A stretch of 64,000 nt of DNA. Source: Gimesia algae (GTDB lineage Bacteria > Planctomycetota > Planctomycetia > Planctomycetales > Planctomycetaceae). The notes under the pieces are model-generated. The model made no database searches, had not been told where the DNA came from, and saw nothing but the letters and a program-made list of their open reading frames with translations. The translations under genes were made by a program, and so were the position numbers. The stretch spans positions 7,569,029 to 7,633,028 of the forward strand of contig NZ_CP036343.1 in assembly GCF_007746795.1 (NCBI RefSeq), given 5' to 3'. Shown piece after piece: positions 45,481-52,839 of this stretch (position 1 is its first letter; the number at the start of each line of letters is the position of its first letter).

Positions 45481-46275
45481 TCAGGTGTCCAGGAAGGACC
45501 CGCAAAGCCCAGGATGCACCAGCCAGAGCCCGCAGCCCCCAGACGCCGCCTGATTGGCCGGGGCCGCACCCATGCGATTCATCGGCACTTCCGGACACAC
45601 CAACGTATCAAGATCTTCAGGTCGATACCCGATCACTGAAGCAGCTTCATCCAGCCTCTGCCGCTTCGACCTGTCATCCAGACCAGCCGCATTGAATGCA
45701 CGAAACTGATTCATAAGAGAACTCGCCTCTTCGATATCGACAGCAGACCTGGACTTCACTTGGCTCATAGGCTGAAACACCCGGTCTAGCATTTCGGGGG
45801 TATTATGCCTCAATCTTGGTCGGGTTTCGCCCTCATTTATATCGAACACTAAAAGTGATTCAGGGAAATAATCAACCTTGGACACTTTCAGGCAATTGAT
45901 ACATCTACCAAACTTGCACACAGCCACAGCCTGCTGAGACCTGATACGCCACAACCTGCCACACTTCGGACAATGAACGTTCTGTTTGACGTCGCTGGGA
46001 GATTCGATGGATGAAAGCAGGTCCTGATAAATGAACGGGTTCTGATACACTTCATTACAGACTTCATTCATGATGTCCCAAAATTCAGCCTGTTTACCCT
46101 GACTGGCGATCTTTCTCAAAGCCATCTGGAACGTGAATGTATAATCCTTCCGCTTTTCGTCTTCTGGGCTCGTCACCATTAAGCGTCGCAGGATCTCATA
46201 TTTTATGTCCGTATCATTGATATCCAGAAACCGATCCAGAGCTTGTTTACCCGGCGTATCCTTTGAATTAAACAA
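45481..46275 (-). CDS. Zinc-finger protein, possible small terminase or packaging factor
   Basis: A 264-residue protein starting with TTG at 46275, supported by GGGGGAG upstream. A central zinc finger CPKCGRLW...CKFGRCINC (about residues 102-126) is preceded by a helical part. The end is rich in Gly and Trp (ASGGCGLWLVHPGLCG). It lies directly before the large terminase, where small terminases usually are, but I do not recognise a small terminase fold. The gap to the terminase gene is about 115 bases and holds nothing clear. Part of the dispersed-palindrome-like string CAGGGAAATAATC is in this gene. Confidence 0.55.
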   Translation of the reverse strand: MFNSKDTPGKQALDRFLDINDTDIKYEILRRLMVTSPEDEKRKDYTFTFQMALRKIASQGKQAEFWDIMNEVCNEVYQNPFIYQDLLSSIESPSDVKQNVHCPKCGRLWRIRSQQAVAVCKFGRCINCLKVSKVDYFPESLLVFDINEGETRPRLRHNTPEMLDRVFQPMSQVKSRSAVDIEEASSLMNQFRAFNAAGLDDRSKRQRLDEAASVIGYRPEDLDTLVCPEVPMNRMGAAPANQAASGGCGLWLVHPGLCGSFLDT

Positions 46276-46360
46276 TCTACTCCCCCTCTCCCATGCACAT
46301 ATAAAACAGCAACAACATCCACTCTTCGCAATCGTCGTCAGTCACCCTGGCCGTCTTTCT

Positions 46361-46624
46361 TTATTTCAGAATAATCTCATACTGAGTATTCGTATCTTTG
46401 AATTCCGGAACGGGGACTGACACCGGCTGCTTATCTAACGCCTCGGCAATGAACCAGCCGGCACCACCAAGCCCACTGGCCATGCCGGCAGCGACGATCG
46501 CAGCCTTTGCAAGCGATGCCATGGTTGACGGTGTCTGCTGCTGCTGATCCTGTGCGGGAGGGTAATAATGGTTTGTACTGTTGTTGTCACCGACGTTGAT
46601 CATCTCATCATCCTCAGCTGACAT
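46361..46624 (-). CDS. Small membrane protein, second segment of a two-frame locus
   Basis: About 87 residues from the ATG at 46624, which follows GGAGAGGAG at fair spacing. An acidic N-terminal part (MSAEDDEMINVGDNNS) is followed by a Gln-rich stretch and a hydrophobic, glycine-rich helix (LAKAAIVAAGMASGLGGAGWFIA). The same frame is open much further upstream (to 46873) and reads coherently through LKKTSGLRLATQAATVSSLD and RAEDAWVDRTRAAAHKS. So this may be the end of one longer protein that starts in another frame at 46901. Confidence 0.55.
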   Translation of the reverse strand: MSAEDDEMINVGDNNSTNHYYPPAQDQQQQTPSTMASLAKAAIVAAGMASGLGGAGWFIAEALDKQPVSVPVPEFKDTNTQYEIILK

Positions 46625-46691
46625 TGGCTGGTACTCCTCTCCATATGTGGATTTGTGAGCGGCTGCCCGCGTGCGATCGACCCAGGCGTCT

Positions 46692-46901
46692 TCAGCTCGC
46701 AGATTCCGATCCAGGGACGACACTGTCGCTGCCTGGGTCGCCAGCCTCAGCCCCGACGTCTTCTTCAGAATGTTCTGAAACGTGTTCAGAGAGGATTCCG
46801 TCGATTGTGCTTCCGATTGCTCCGTAGTTTCCAAGTGCCACCGCCTGTCTGATCTGATTGTTTCGCTCGACAATCTTTTTAGTTGCGTCGACTAGGTTCA
46901 T
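46692..46901 (-). CDS. Small phage protein, first segment of a two-frame locus
   Basis: A 69-residue frame starting MNLVDATKKIVERNNQIRQ (quoted in part), coherent up to STIDGILSEH, then becoming acidic and low-complexity until its stop. The neighbouring frame, one base ahead, becomes coherent where this one fades, which suggests a +1 switch near 46790. Either two separate genes, a true frameshift, a programmed shift or a sequence error is possible. No family is recognised. Confidence 0.45.
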   Translation of the reverse strand: MNLVDATKKIVERNNQIRQAVALGNYGAIGSTIDGILSEHVSEHSEEDVGAEAGDPGSDSVVPGSESAS

Positions 46902-46914
46902 TGAGAAGCCCCGT

Positions 46915-46950
46915 AAAAAACGCCAGTGCCCGCTCTCTCAGGGCACTGGC
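46915..46950 (-). terminator. Terminator before the two-frame locus
   Basis: GCCAGTGCCC pairs with GGGCACTGGC; read leftward the stem ends in GTTTTTT. It lies between the 67-residue gene and the ATG at 46901. Confidence 0.8.
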
Positions 46951-46994
46951 TGATCGTGGGCCAGATTACGCCGCTGGTGGCGCCTGACCCGTTA

Positions 46995-47198
46995 CTACTC
47001 CTTTACTTCGAGGACCTTCTTTACCGCCGAAGACTCGGTGGCTTGCAGTTCGTCAAACTTCTTAACAGAAGTCAGTCGGGCCAGGTTGTTAGCGTTCTGG
47101 ATATTGCCACCCGACTCAGTCATCAGCAGTTGATGCATTTGCGATCCCTGCTGAATAATATTGGTCGCAACAATTCCGGGGTCTAATTCCGCCATGGT
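46995..47198 (-). CDS. Small phage protein, unknown
   Basis: A 67-residue protein starting MAELDPGIVATNIIQQ at 47198, with GAAGGAGA seven bases upstream; an in-frame ATG at 47255 is less well supported. It is helical and Gln/Asn-rich (SGGNIQNANNLARLTSVKKF). No family is recognised. It lies between the trypsin-like protease gene and a terminator, so it may belong to the lysis-like group. Confidence 0.6.
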   Translation of the reverse strand, partial: TMAELDPGIVATNIIQQGSQMHQLLMTESGGNIQNANNLARLTSVKKFDELQATESSAVKKVLEVKE

Positions 47199-47271
47199 TT
47201 CTCCTTCGTCCTCACCGGACAAATCTACTACTAAAATATCATCGCCGTCTGGCATACATCAGCCTCACTGT

Positions 47272-48192
47272 TTAACGGCCAGGAAAATAAATCTTGATGG
47301 GTTCACCAAGAGGGTACGTTTTTGTATTCTCGTGTTCGACGCCTTTTTCGTCTTTCCATGTCGTGGGGTTTCCATCGGCATCGACAACCCAGACAGGTAT
47401 CTGAGTATTCTTCAGCTGGTCTAATTGCTCACGCAGTCGGGACACTTCGCCCTGCAGAGCATTGACTTGTGCGGTGTTGTCAGGCACCGGTTCCAGCTGG
47501 GGCTGGGGTTGGGGCTGGATCGGACGAGAAGGCAACACTACGGTTCTTTGTGGTGAACAGTTACAGCATGGGAAGACCCGGTATCGCTGCTTAACCTGCA
47601 GTCTGACCAGATTCGCTGGTGTGCACAGAGTCATTTTGCCATCTTCAACAACACTGCTGATCACCCCGACCACTTTGCCGTCAACAACAACCGGACCGCC
47701 GGAGTCGCCTTTCTGCACTGGATCTCTAACACCCCTCAAGTTATTCCGGATATAAATACTTGACGGGAGCCCCCTCAAGTTATAAACGCCGTTCGAATAG
47801 CCGTAGGCCGTTGCCCTGACCCCGCTGTCTGGAAACAAGCCAGACAGCTGCATACATTTATTCGAAGGGATCTGCCGTGTTTCGATAATAGCAAAGTCGA
47901 TGTTCTGCCCCGTCGCCTTGTCATATCGCTGTTCTTTGTGCTTTACGATCGCCTCCCACCACCTGCCACCGTAACCAACGTGGATTTTTTCAACGTCTGT
48001 CACAACATGGGCGGCTGTGATATAGACCGACTTCCCGTCAGAATTACCGATGTACGTGCATGTCCCAGTGCCGAAGAACTGACGACAGCTGTTCTGGTCA
48101 CATTGTCTCTCAGTCGTTCGCACGGCCAACACCTGAGCCTGCAGAACAGAAGCCATTAACAACACAATAAACAGAGTGATGAGTCTTACCAT
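47272..48192 (-). CDS. Secreted trypsin-like serine protease
   Basis: About 306 residues from 48192 (MVRLITLFIVLLMASVLQAQ, a signal peptide; an ATG 39 bases earlier is unlikely). The catalytic triad of the chymotrypsin fold is clear: H62 in TAAHVV, D99 in NIDFAIIE, S164 in KGDSGGPVV. Cysteine pairs around residues 31-45 may form disulfides. After the protease domain come a proline/glutamine-rich linker and a coiled coil (QVNALQGEVSRLREQLDQLK, near 255). Secreted proteases of this kind are unusual in phages. With a holin-like and a phospholipase-like gene next to it, attack on a protein-rich envelope during release is a reasonable guess. Confidence 0.85.
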   Translation of the reverse strand: MVRLITLFIVLLMASVLQAQVLAVRTTERQCDQNSCRQFFGTGTCTYIGNSDGKSVYITAAHVVTDVEKIHVGYGGRWWEAIVKHKEQRYDKATGQNIDFAIIETRQIPSNKCMQLSGLFPDSGVRATAYGYSNGVYNLRGLPSSIYIRNNLRGVRDPVQKGDSGGPVVVDGKVVGVISSVVEDGKMTLCTPANLVRLQVKQRYRVFPCCNCSPQRTVVLPSRPIQPQPQPQLEPVPDNTAQVNALQGEVSRLREQLDQLKNTQIPVWVVDADGNPTTWKDEKGVEHENTKTYPLGEPIKIYFPGR

Positions 48193-48566
48193 GAGATATA
48201 CCTGTCCCAAAATAACAAAACCAAGTGCCACGGATTCTTCGGACGTTTGCCATCGTGCCAGGCAAACGCCAGGCCACCGAACAGCCGCACGCGGCGGTAA
48301 TAGATGCCGGCCACGAATTTCCCCAGGTCGCAGGCCCGCAGATTGCGATAGAACTGCTGATCGGCCCGCTTCCGGTCTTTCGAGCAGCCGCCCAGGTAAT
48401 ACGCCCAGTCATGAAAATGACAGGCTGGCTTAAGGTCCACGCCGCCGAATTCGTCAGGGGCACAGTTGCAACCGTTCGAGACAAACGTATCAATCGGAAC
48501 GAAGCCCTCCATTTTCAGGAAGAGTGCTTCCGGAAGATCGGCGCTTGTGATCTCAGTCATCAGCAT
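48186..48566 (-). CDS. Phospholipase A2-like protein
   Basis: A 126-residue protein without signal peptide. The motif ACHFHDWAYYLGGCSKDRKRAD (H52-D53 active pair, shown here in part) recalls the CxxHDxCY box of phospholipase A2 and of viral capsid PLA2 domains. An upstream cysteine-glycine segment NGCNCAPDEFGG may be the calcium loop. The start at 48566 lies in GGAGGGGGG-ATG; a second ATG at 48560 overlaps the preceding stop. It could weaken membranes during lysis together with the holin-like and protease products. Enzyme activity is inferred from the motif only. Confidence 0.6.
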   Translation of the reverse strand: MLMTEITSADLPEALFLKMEGFVPIDTFVSNGCNCAPDEFGGVDLKPACHFHDWAYYLGGCSKDRKRADQQFYRNLRACDLGKFVAGIYYRRVRLFGGLAFAWHDGKRPKNPWHLVLLFWDRYISW

Positions 48567-48880
48567 CCCCCCTCCAGCCCCTTGATTTTCAGACTATGCT
48601 CAACCAGAGTTTCACCGTGCTGGACCTGCACCGTCTCCACGTCCTTGATACGACCGTGAAGAATATCATGATCTTTCTCGTTGTCGCTCTTCAGCGATTC
48701 CAGAGACGACGCCATTGCCGTTGTCGAGGCAGCGGAAGAGGACGTGTTTTTTTCGACGTCGATAATATACTTCAATGTCCAGGCAGCGATTGCCAGGACG
48801 ATGGCCCCGATTCCACTGATGATCGACAACCCGACCATCACAACCAGCTGCCATTCTTCAGGACCGAACTTTTCAAACAT
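48560..48880 (-). CDS. Holin-like small membrane protein
   Basis: About 106 residues from the ATG at 48880 (MFEKFGPEEWQLVVM), with CACAGGG upstream; the longer open frame has no start support. One membrane helix (about 13-38, VVMVGLSIISGIGAIVLAIAAW) is followed by a long charged coiled coil (SSLESLKSDNEKDHDILHGRI). This resembles one-helix holin-like or spanin-like proteins that accompany lysis genes. It begins a three-gene group with the phospholipase-like and protease genes. Which membrane it uses cannot be told. Confidence 0.6.
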   Translation of the reverse strand: MFEKFGPEEWQLVVMVGLSIISGIGAIVLAIAAWTLKYIIDVEKNTSSSAASTTAMASSLESLKSDNEKDHDILHGRIKDVETVQVQHGETLVEHSLKIKGLEGGC

Positions 48881-48903
48881 CCCTGTGATACTCCGCGCAT
48901 AAA

Positions 48904-48966
48904 AAAAAGGCCTGCAGTGCCTGACAGGGGTGCGTAGAACACACCTGCCAGACACCGCAGACCTTT
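48904..48966 (-). terminator. Terminator upstream of the lysis-like genes
   Basis: A long imperfect hairpin (CCTGCAGTGCCTG-type arms with CAGACACCGCAG-type arms) that, read leftward, ends in a run of eight T. It ends the transcript of the gene at 49048. Confidence 0.7.
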
Positions 48967-49047
48967 AATACAAAAAGCCCTGTAGTCGAAAACTCGACCA
49001 CTCGTGCGGTTTAGTTGGTTACATGATTGCAATCGGCCAAAGTGGGG

Positions 49048-49515
49048 TCAAGTCCAATGTCTGTTAACATAGTTTTCAATTTCATCCCAATGATTACCGA
49101 CTTGCCCAGTAATTGGATTTGAGTACTTGGTTGTAACATCAATACCATACGCTTTACCGTCTTTCTCTGAAATCCCAAATACATACCTATTAAGATTGGT
49201 ATTTGGCTCATTCATTCTGGTTACGGGATTTGGTTCGTGCCTGACCATCTCAACTGCTAAAAGGAGCTGGTCCTTTTGAAATTCTCCATAACAACTATTT
49301 TCAATAGGGATGCCACTAGCGGCAAAATACATCAGATTTTCGCTTACAGACAGACTTTGAGCAATTCCGGACATTTGGCCCGGTTCAATATGTTTTATCT
49401 TATCTTGAGAGACATTTTCTACAACAAAATTAAGATTGTCGGCATCAACAAGGAATCCATTCCTGGATAAGTTTAATTCAGTATTACCTGGGTTCCGCAA
49501 AGCCATTTCATTCAC
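49048..49515 (-). CDS. Unknown A+T-rich accessory protein
   Basis: A 155-residue protein with GAAAGGTGA just before its ATG. Its base composition is clearly more A+T-rich than the flanking phage genes, which marks it as a recent addition. It is beta-rich (FVVENVSQDKIKHIEPGQMSG) with an NHWDEIENYVNRHW end. No family is recognised. It stands alone between a terminator and the ArdC-like gene, so it may be an accessory gene with its own expression. Confidence 0.6.
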   Translation of the reverse strand: MNEMALRNPGNTELNLSRNGFLVDADNLNFVVENVSQDKIKHIEPGQMSGIAQSLSVSENLMYFAASGIPIENSCYGEFQKDQLLLAVEMVRHEPNPVTRMNEPNTNLNRYVFGISEKDGKAYGIDVTTKYSNPITGQVGNHWDEIENYVNRHWT

Positions 49516-49681
49516 CTTTCAATTTATCGCTAGTAAAGATTACCTGTTGAAAGATTCCCAATGATCTCCAGAAGGTTCGAGATAGAAATTACTGGAACTG
49601 GTGCTTATAATCAAGCTGACCTGATCAGGTAAGCCCCTTCCGGTTCCGGTTTCGCAGCCTTTCCCGGTTGGGGCGTTTTCT

Positions 49682-50596
49682 TTACGCGTTCTGCAGGAAC
49701 TTCTGCTGATCGCAAGTCTCGACGGTTTCTGCCAGCTCCCCGCCCAGGATAAAATCAGCCGCTTTGTTGCTCCATTTGGCGACGGTAAAAATCAACTGCT
49801 TATCCGCCTTCAACCGCTCCAGCCAGCTCTCCAGGTAAGAAGCCGTTTCGTCAATGCGGTTCGGGATCCGCAGTTCATTGCAGACATAACAGCCGGCGAT
49901 TTCCGCGAACAGTTCCCCGACAGCATATACCCGCTTTTTCAGATCCTCAGACGTGAACCCGACGCGGCGTTCTGTCCAGTGTGACAGTTCGTGAAACAGC
50001 ACGGAATAATAATCGGCAGCCGCATCAAAGCGGGCTTTCTCGGGGATCGTGACGGCATCCGCTTTGAAATCATAATAGGCACTCTCACCACCCACATTGA
50101 TTTCCGCACCGGTCGCAACGGCCACAGCTTCCGCCAGTGGCTCATCATCCCATTCCTGAACGTAGTCACCAGGTTCTGCAGAGACACGCCAGCGGTCAAC
50201 CTTGTCCCCGTCGACCTGCTCCGCATTGAACACGGTGTAACGTTTCAGGAAGCAGTAGCCGCCGGCTTCCCCCTCTTCCGTGTCGTCTGTCTCTTCAGAT
50301 TCCTGTGACACAAAACTGTAGAAGACAATCCGTGTCCCCTTCTCCCCTTTGCGGACCTGGCAGCCCCGCTCCTGCCATTGTTTGTACGTCCCCCACCAGC
50401 GGGACTGGAAACCCTGTTCAATGGCCGTCAGATCGACCAGCCAGGTATTCACGCCTCGATAGCGTTTCTTACTGTCGACGTTCACCGGCGTGCCGGCGTT
50501 GGGATCGCAGATCCAGGGCTTTCTCCAGGGGAGCGTCCCCGACTCAATTGCTTTGATCAGTCTATTGTTGATTTCCTCGCGCAGATCGGTTTTCAT
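49682..50596 (-). CDS. ArdC-like antirestriction protein
   Basis: A 304-residue protein of the ArdC/DUF1738 type. The N-terminal ssDNA-binding part includes the LPWRKPW and RGVNTWLVDL motifs and a conserved WGTYKQWQERGCQVRKGEKGT segment (about 70-90). The C-terminal zincin has FHELSHWTE (HExxH, near 212) followed by VGELFAEIAGCYVCNEL with the third ligand. ArdC proteins protect incoming DNA against restriction. GAAAGGC precedes the ATG. It begins the leftward series after a terminator and helps explain how the phage enters hosts with restriction. Confidence 0.88.
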   Translation of the reverse strand: MKTDLREEINNRLIKAIESGTLPWRKPWICDPNAGTPVNVDSKKRYRGVNTWLVDLTAIEQGFQSRWWGTYKQWQERGCQVRKGEKGTRIVFYSFVSQESEETDDTEEGEAGGYCFLKRYTVFNAEQVDGDKVDRWRVSAEPGDYVQEWDDEPLAEAVAVATGAEINVGGESAYYDFKADAVTIPEKARFDAAADYYSVLFHELSHWTERRVGFTSEDLKKRVYAVGELFAEIAGCYVCNELRIPNRIDETASYLESWLERLKADKQLIFTVAKWSNKAADFILGGELAETVETCDQQKFLQNA

Positions 50597-50692
50597 TTTC
50601 GCAGCCTTTCATAGATTTAATTCGCAGCCTTTTAAAACTGTCCCCGTCTCGCAAACGGGAACAGACACACATTCTCTCAGTACGTAAAAAAA

Positions 50693-50756
50693 GCCAGGTA
50701 CGCTGTTGTAAGGTTTAACCCCTTTTCACACGAAAGGAATTTGCAGCGCACCTGGC
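50693..50756 (-). terminator. Terminator whose loop is complementary to an upstream leader
   Basis: The arms GCCAGGT-A-CGCTG and CAGCG-C-ACCTGGC pair almost completely, and read leftward the stem ends in a T-run. The loop contains the reverse complement of the leader of the gene at 51486: TTCCTTTCGTGTGAAAA and GTTAAACCTTACA. Confidence 0.8.
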
Positions 50757-50763
50757 AGGGTAA

Positions 50764-51123
50764 TTATACCACAGCTTCCGCAGGTGCTGCCAGCTTCATG
50801 ATGCACAGCTCGTTTTTGCTTTTGATTCCCAGCCGTTTCATTTCGTCCTTCAGCTGGTCGTCTATCGTTTTCGGAATCCGCAGATTAAACCGGACCTCTT
50901 CCTGATTCTGCAGCCCCTGTTTGAGCTGTTTAATTTCCTCATGCTCTGGCGAGTCCATGAACTCGACTCGCTCCGGAACTTCCGTGAAGAGTTTGCCGAA
51001 CAGCCCCCCCACGCCGAACAGCTGGTTATGAAACGCCATCCAGTCACCACACTGGGGCGCCAGTTCCCGCGCTGTGTCGATCATTTTTTTGTACTTCTGT
51101 TTTTTGGTCAGTTTTGCGGTCAT
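50764..51123 (-). CDS. Small protein with ribbon-helix-helix-like end
   Basis: A 119-residue protein with an ACAGGTGA site before its ATG. A basic N-terminus (KLTKKQKYKKM) leads to a C-terminal segment VRFNLRIPKTIDDQLKDEMK (about 76-95) and RLGIKSKNELCIMKL. This is the pattern of ribbon-helix-helix DNA-binding domains (Arc/MetJ type). It could be a regulator that acts on the operator before the preceding gene. It follows that gene by 57 bases and ends in the hairpin with the complementary loop. Confidence 0.6.
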   Translation of the reverse strand: MTAKLTKKQKYKKMIDTARELAPQCGDWMAFHNQLFGVGGLFGKLFTEVPERVEFMDSPEHEEIKQLKQGLQNQEEVRFNLRIPKTIDDQLKDEMKRLGIKSKNELCIMKLAAPAEAVV

Positions 51124-51180
51124 TGTTTCACCTGTTCAGAGTAGAGAAAAAGGAGGGGCGCTTTCCCGCCCCTCTGGGTT

Positions 51181-51486
51181 TCAGAGGATTTCGATGTCTG
51201 AGTGAATCAGCTCGAAGTACATGGCTTCCTGCCCTAACAGCTTGCCGATGGCGACGACTTTGGTTTTTGCCAGTTCGACGCTGTCAGCATCGATGGCAAC
51301 CGAAACACTGATGTTTTTGTCAACATACAGTGTTTCGCCGTCTTTCCAGTAACCGGTTCCCACGGAACCGACAGTACAGCCACCGAAGGTGGAGTACAGG
51401 TCTTCGATGATGCCATCGATGACTGACTGAGGGAAATCATTCCCGTCGTTGTCAGCCAGTGGCAAGTAAGTCATGAAGCGTTTCAT
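51181..51486 (-). CDS. Small protein, unknown, behind an operator-promoter
   Basis: A 101-residue acidic protein (SVIDGIIEDLYSTFGGCTVG, then YVDKNISVSVAIDADSVELAK), predicted alpha/beta, no family recognised. Its ribosome binding site GAAAGGA lies in a 40-base leader that is complementary to the loop of the terminator after the next gene. A promoter and an operator lie directly upstream. Such heavy control suggests a product whose level matters, for example a host take-over factor. Confidence 0.6.
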   Translation of the reverse strand: MKRFMTYLPLADNDGNDFPQSVIDGIIEDLYSTFGGCTVGSVGTGYWKDGETLYVDKNISVSVAIDADSVELAKTKVVAIGKLLGQEAMYFELIHSDIEIL

Positions 51487-51490
51487 CGTT

Positions 51491-51531
51491 TTTCCTTTCG
51501 TGTGAAAAAGTGTTGTTAAACCTTACACAGG
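51491..51531 (-). promoter_or_regulatory. Leader with complementary copy in a downstream terminator
   Basis: Read leftward the leader is TGTAAGGTTTAAC, a short spacer, then TTTTCACACGAAAGGAA with the ribosome binding site, ending before the ATG at 51486. The inverse sequence (17 and 13 identical bases) lies in the terminator loop at 50708-50740. Confidence 0.75.
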
Positions 51532-51533
51532 TA

Positions 51534-51561
51534 ATAGTACCAAAATTTGGTACTACGTCAA
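51534..51561 (-). promoter_or_regulatory. Promoter with overlapping operator
   Basis: Read leftward: -35 TTGACG (51556-51561), 16 bases, -10 TACTAT (51534-51539). The perfect inverted repeat AGTACCAAA-A-TTTGGTACT (51536-51554) covers the spacer and -10, as expected for a repressor site. Confidence 0.7.
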
Positions 51562-51584
51562 CTCTCTTTTCAGGAAAAACGGAA

Positions 51585-51604
51585 ATTATTTCCCAGGAAA
51601 TAAA
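51585..51604. promoter_or_regulatory. Dispersed prophage palindrome, copy at the cassette end
   Basis: ATTATTTCCCAGGAAATAAA with perfect ATTTCC-CA-GGAAAT core, between the cassette terminator and the promoter of the gene at 51486. Confidence 0.75.
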
Positions 51605-51632
51605 AAAGCGGGACAGTGTATCTGTCCCGCTT
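51603..51632 (-). terminator. Terminator of the XRE-ImmA cassette
   Basis: AAAGCGGGACAG pairs with CTGTCCCGCTTT, and read leftward the stem is followed by a T-run. Confidence 0.85.
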
Positions 51633-51718
51633 TCAGGTGTTTCTAAACCACATTAGTGAACCTCACCACGAACGTCTCATAAATCTCCCTGATCGCAGGC
51701 GCGATGCCCGCCATTGCA

Positions 51719-52252
51719 TCATGGCAGATGCACTGAAAGTCCAGAGTTCGGCCCTGGTGGAAGCCCTAGTGCTGTATCTACACCAGTACTGTTTCTCAGA
51801 TCCTCAAGCAGCGAGTCAGCCGACATCGCCCGCCCGATCATCTGTTCCGATGCTGACCTGGCGTGCTCCACAGTCTTGGCACGAAAAACGATTACGGAAG
51901 GAACACCATCCCCTATCGCACGAGAGCAAAGAGCACGCATGTAGAAACGGTTAAATTCTCCTTCAGCCAGCATTTGATGTGCGTTACTTCGCATGACAGG
52001 AGGCTTACTTAATTTGCCAGACTTCAGTTGGCGAGGCTTCTCGTGTGAATTGAGGCGGCTAACAATAGCTGCCGCCAAAGTGTCATCGTCACCGCTTCTA
52101 GCCGCCTCTCGAATAAGATCCGGATACTCAGCGATTCCATTTTCATTGAGATTTGTACTCAAGTACAAGGCTGATGAAGCGACATCATGCTCAATTTCTT
52201 CTAGCATAAGCCTTCGGGTCCGTTCATCCAGATGCTTATATTCCAGTCCCAT
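51719..52252 (-). CDS. Cassette gene 3, unknown
   Basis: A 177-residue protein with AGAGGGAG before its ATG. Characteristic segments are EFNRFYMRALCSRAIGDGV (about 98-116) and a closing LGLPPGPNSGLSVHLP. I do not recognise a named family, but such a strong closing motif suggests a defined enzyme or structural partner. It is the third gene of the cassette with its own promoter and terminator. Composition is more A+T-rich than the phage core. Role as effector, immunity factor or regulator partner is open. Confidence 0.65.
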   Translation of the reverse strand: MGLEYKHLDERTRRLMLEEIEHDVASSALYLSTNLNENGIAEYPDLIREAARSGDDDTLAAAIVSRLNSHEKPRQLKSGKLSKPPVMRSNAHQMLAEGEFNRFYMRALCSRAIGDGVPSVIVFRAKTVEHARSASEQMIGRAMSADSLLEDLRNSTGVDTALGLPPGPNSGLSVHLP

Positions 52253-52318
52253 TAGTACACTCCCTCTTATTCAAGCCAGAAACGAACCACACATCAAGCC
52301 CCGAATGCACTCTTTACC

Positions 52319-52837
52319 CTACTCTTCAGGTGGTGGGGTTGGTCTATACTCAGTGTCTTGCATACGCTCATCTACATCGATAGACAAGTCCAAACCTAGC
52401 TCTATTTCAACGCCTGCCTTATTGTTATCGTTGTAACTATCCACATCGGTTTTCAACTGAACTGCATCTGAGACGATTTGACCTCTTCTGTATTGTACGG
52501 ATGCCCTGACCTCATCTGGATCTGCTGTTTCGAGATCACACCAAAAGAACTGTTGTTTCTTGAGGCCTGTTGGTGACTCCGTTATTACGGGGTAGCAATG
52601 TTTTTTCCGAACTCGCCTTCCCTGTAAGTCTCTATAATATTCTTCCCTGAGCGATGCCCCAATGCGACGTGCAAGCATTTTTTCCTGAGCATTGTTGCTA
52701 TACTCAGCTCTTCCTGACTGGAGTGCCCATCTTGCAATCTTCCACAATTGCGTGGGCCACTCATTGCCAAGGTCACGCCATTCTTGCACAATCTGCTGGT
52801 CTAGGTCTTTAGTGTTTTTAGGTGTTCTTACTTGCAT
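52319..52837 (-). CDS. Cassette gene 2, unknown
   Basis: A 172-residue protein with AAGGAT upstream of its ATG, 3 bases after the XRE-ImmA stop codon. The N-terminal half is helical with tryptophans (VQEWRDLGNEWPTQLWKIARWALQSGRAEYS, mentioned by its main features), the C-terminal half acidic and ending in prolines. Lysine/arginine runs near 70-80 (LQGRRVRKKH) could touch nucleic acid. No family recognised. Tight linkage implies that it works with its neighbours. Confidence 0.65.
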   Translation of the reverse strand: MQVRTPKNTKDLDQQIVQEWRDLGNEWPTQLWKIARWALQSGRAEYSNNAQEKMLARRIGASLREEYYRDLQGRRVRKKHCYPVITESPTGLKKQQFFWCDLETADPDEVRASVQYRRGQIVSDAVQLKTDVDSYNDNNKAGVEIELGLDLSIDVDERMQDTEYRPTPPPEE

Positions 52838-52839
52838 CT

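Noticed and set aside
45850..45885. Further copy of the dispersed palindrome (CAGGGAAATAATC)
   Set aside because: Only one arm matches and it lies within a coding sequence.
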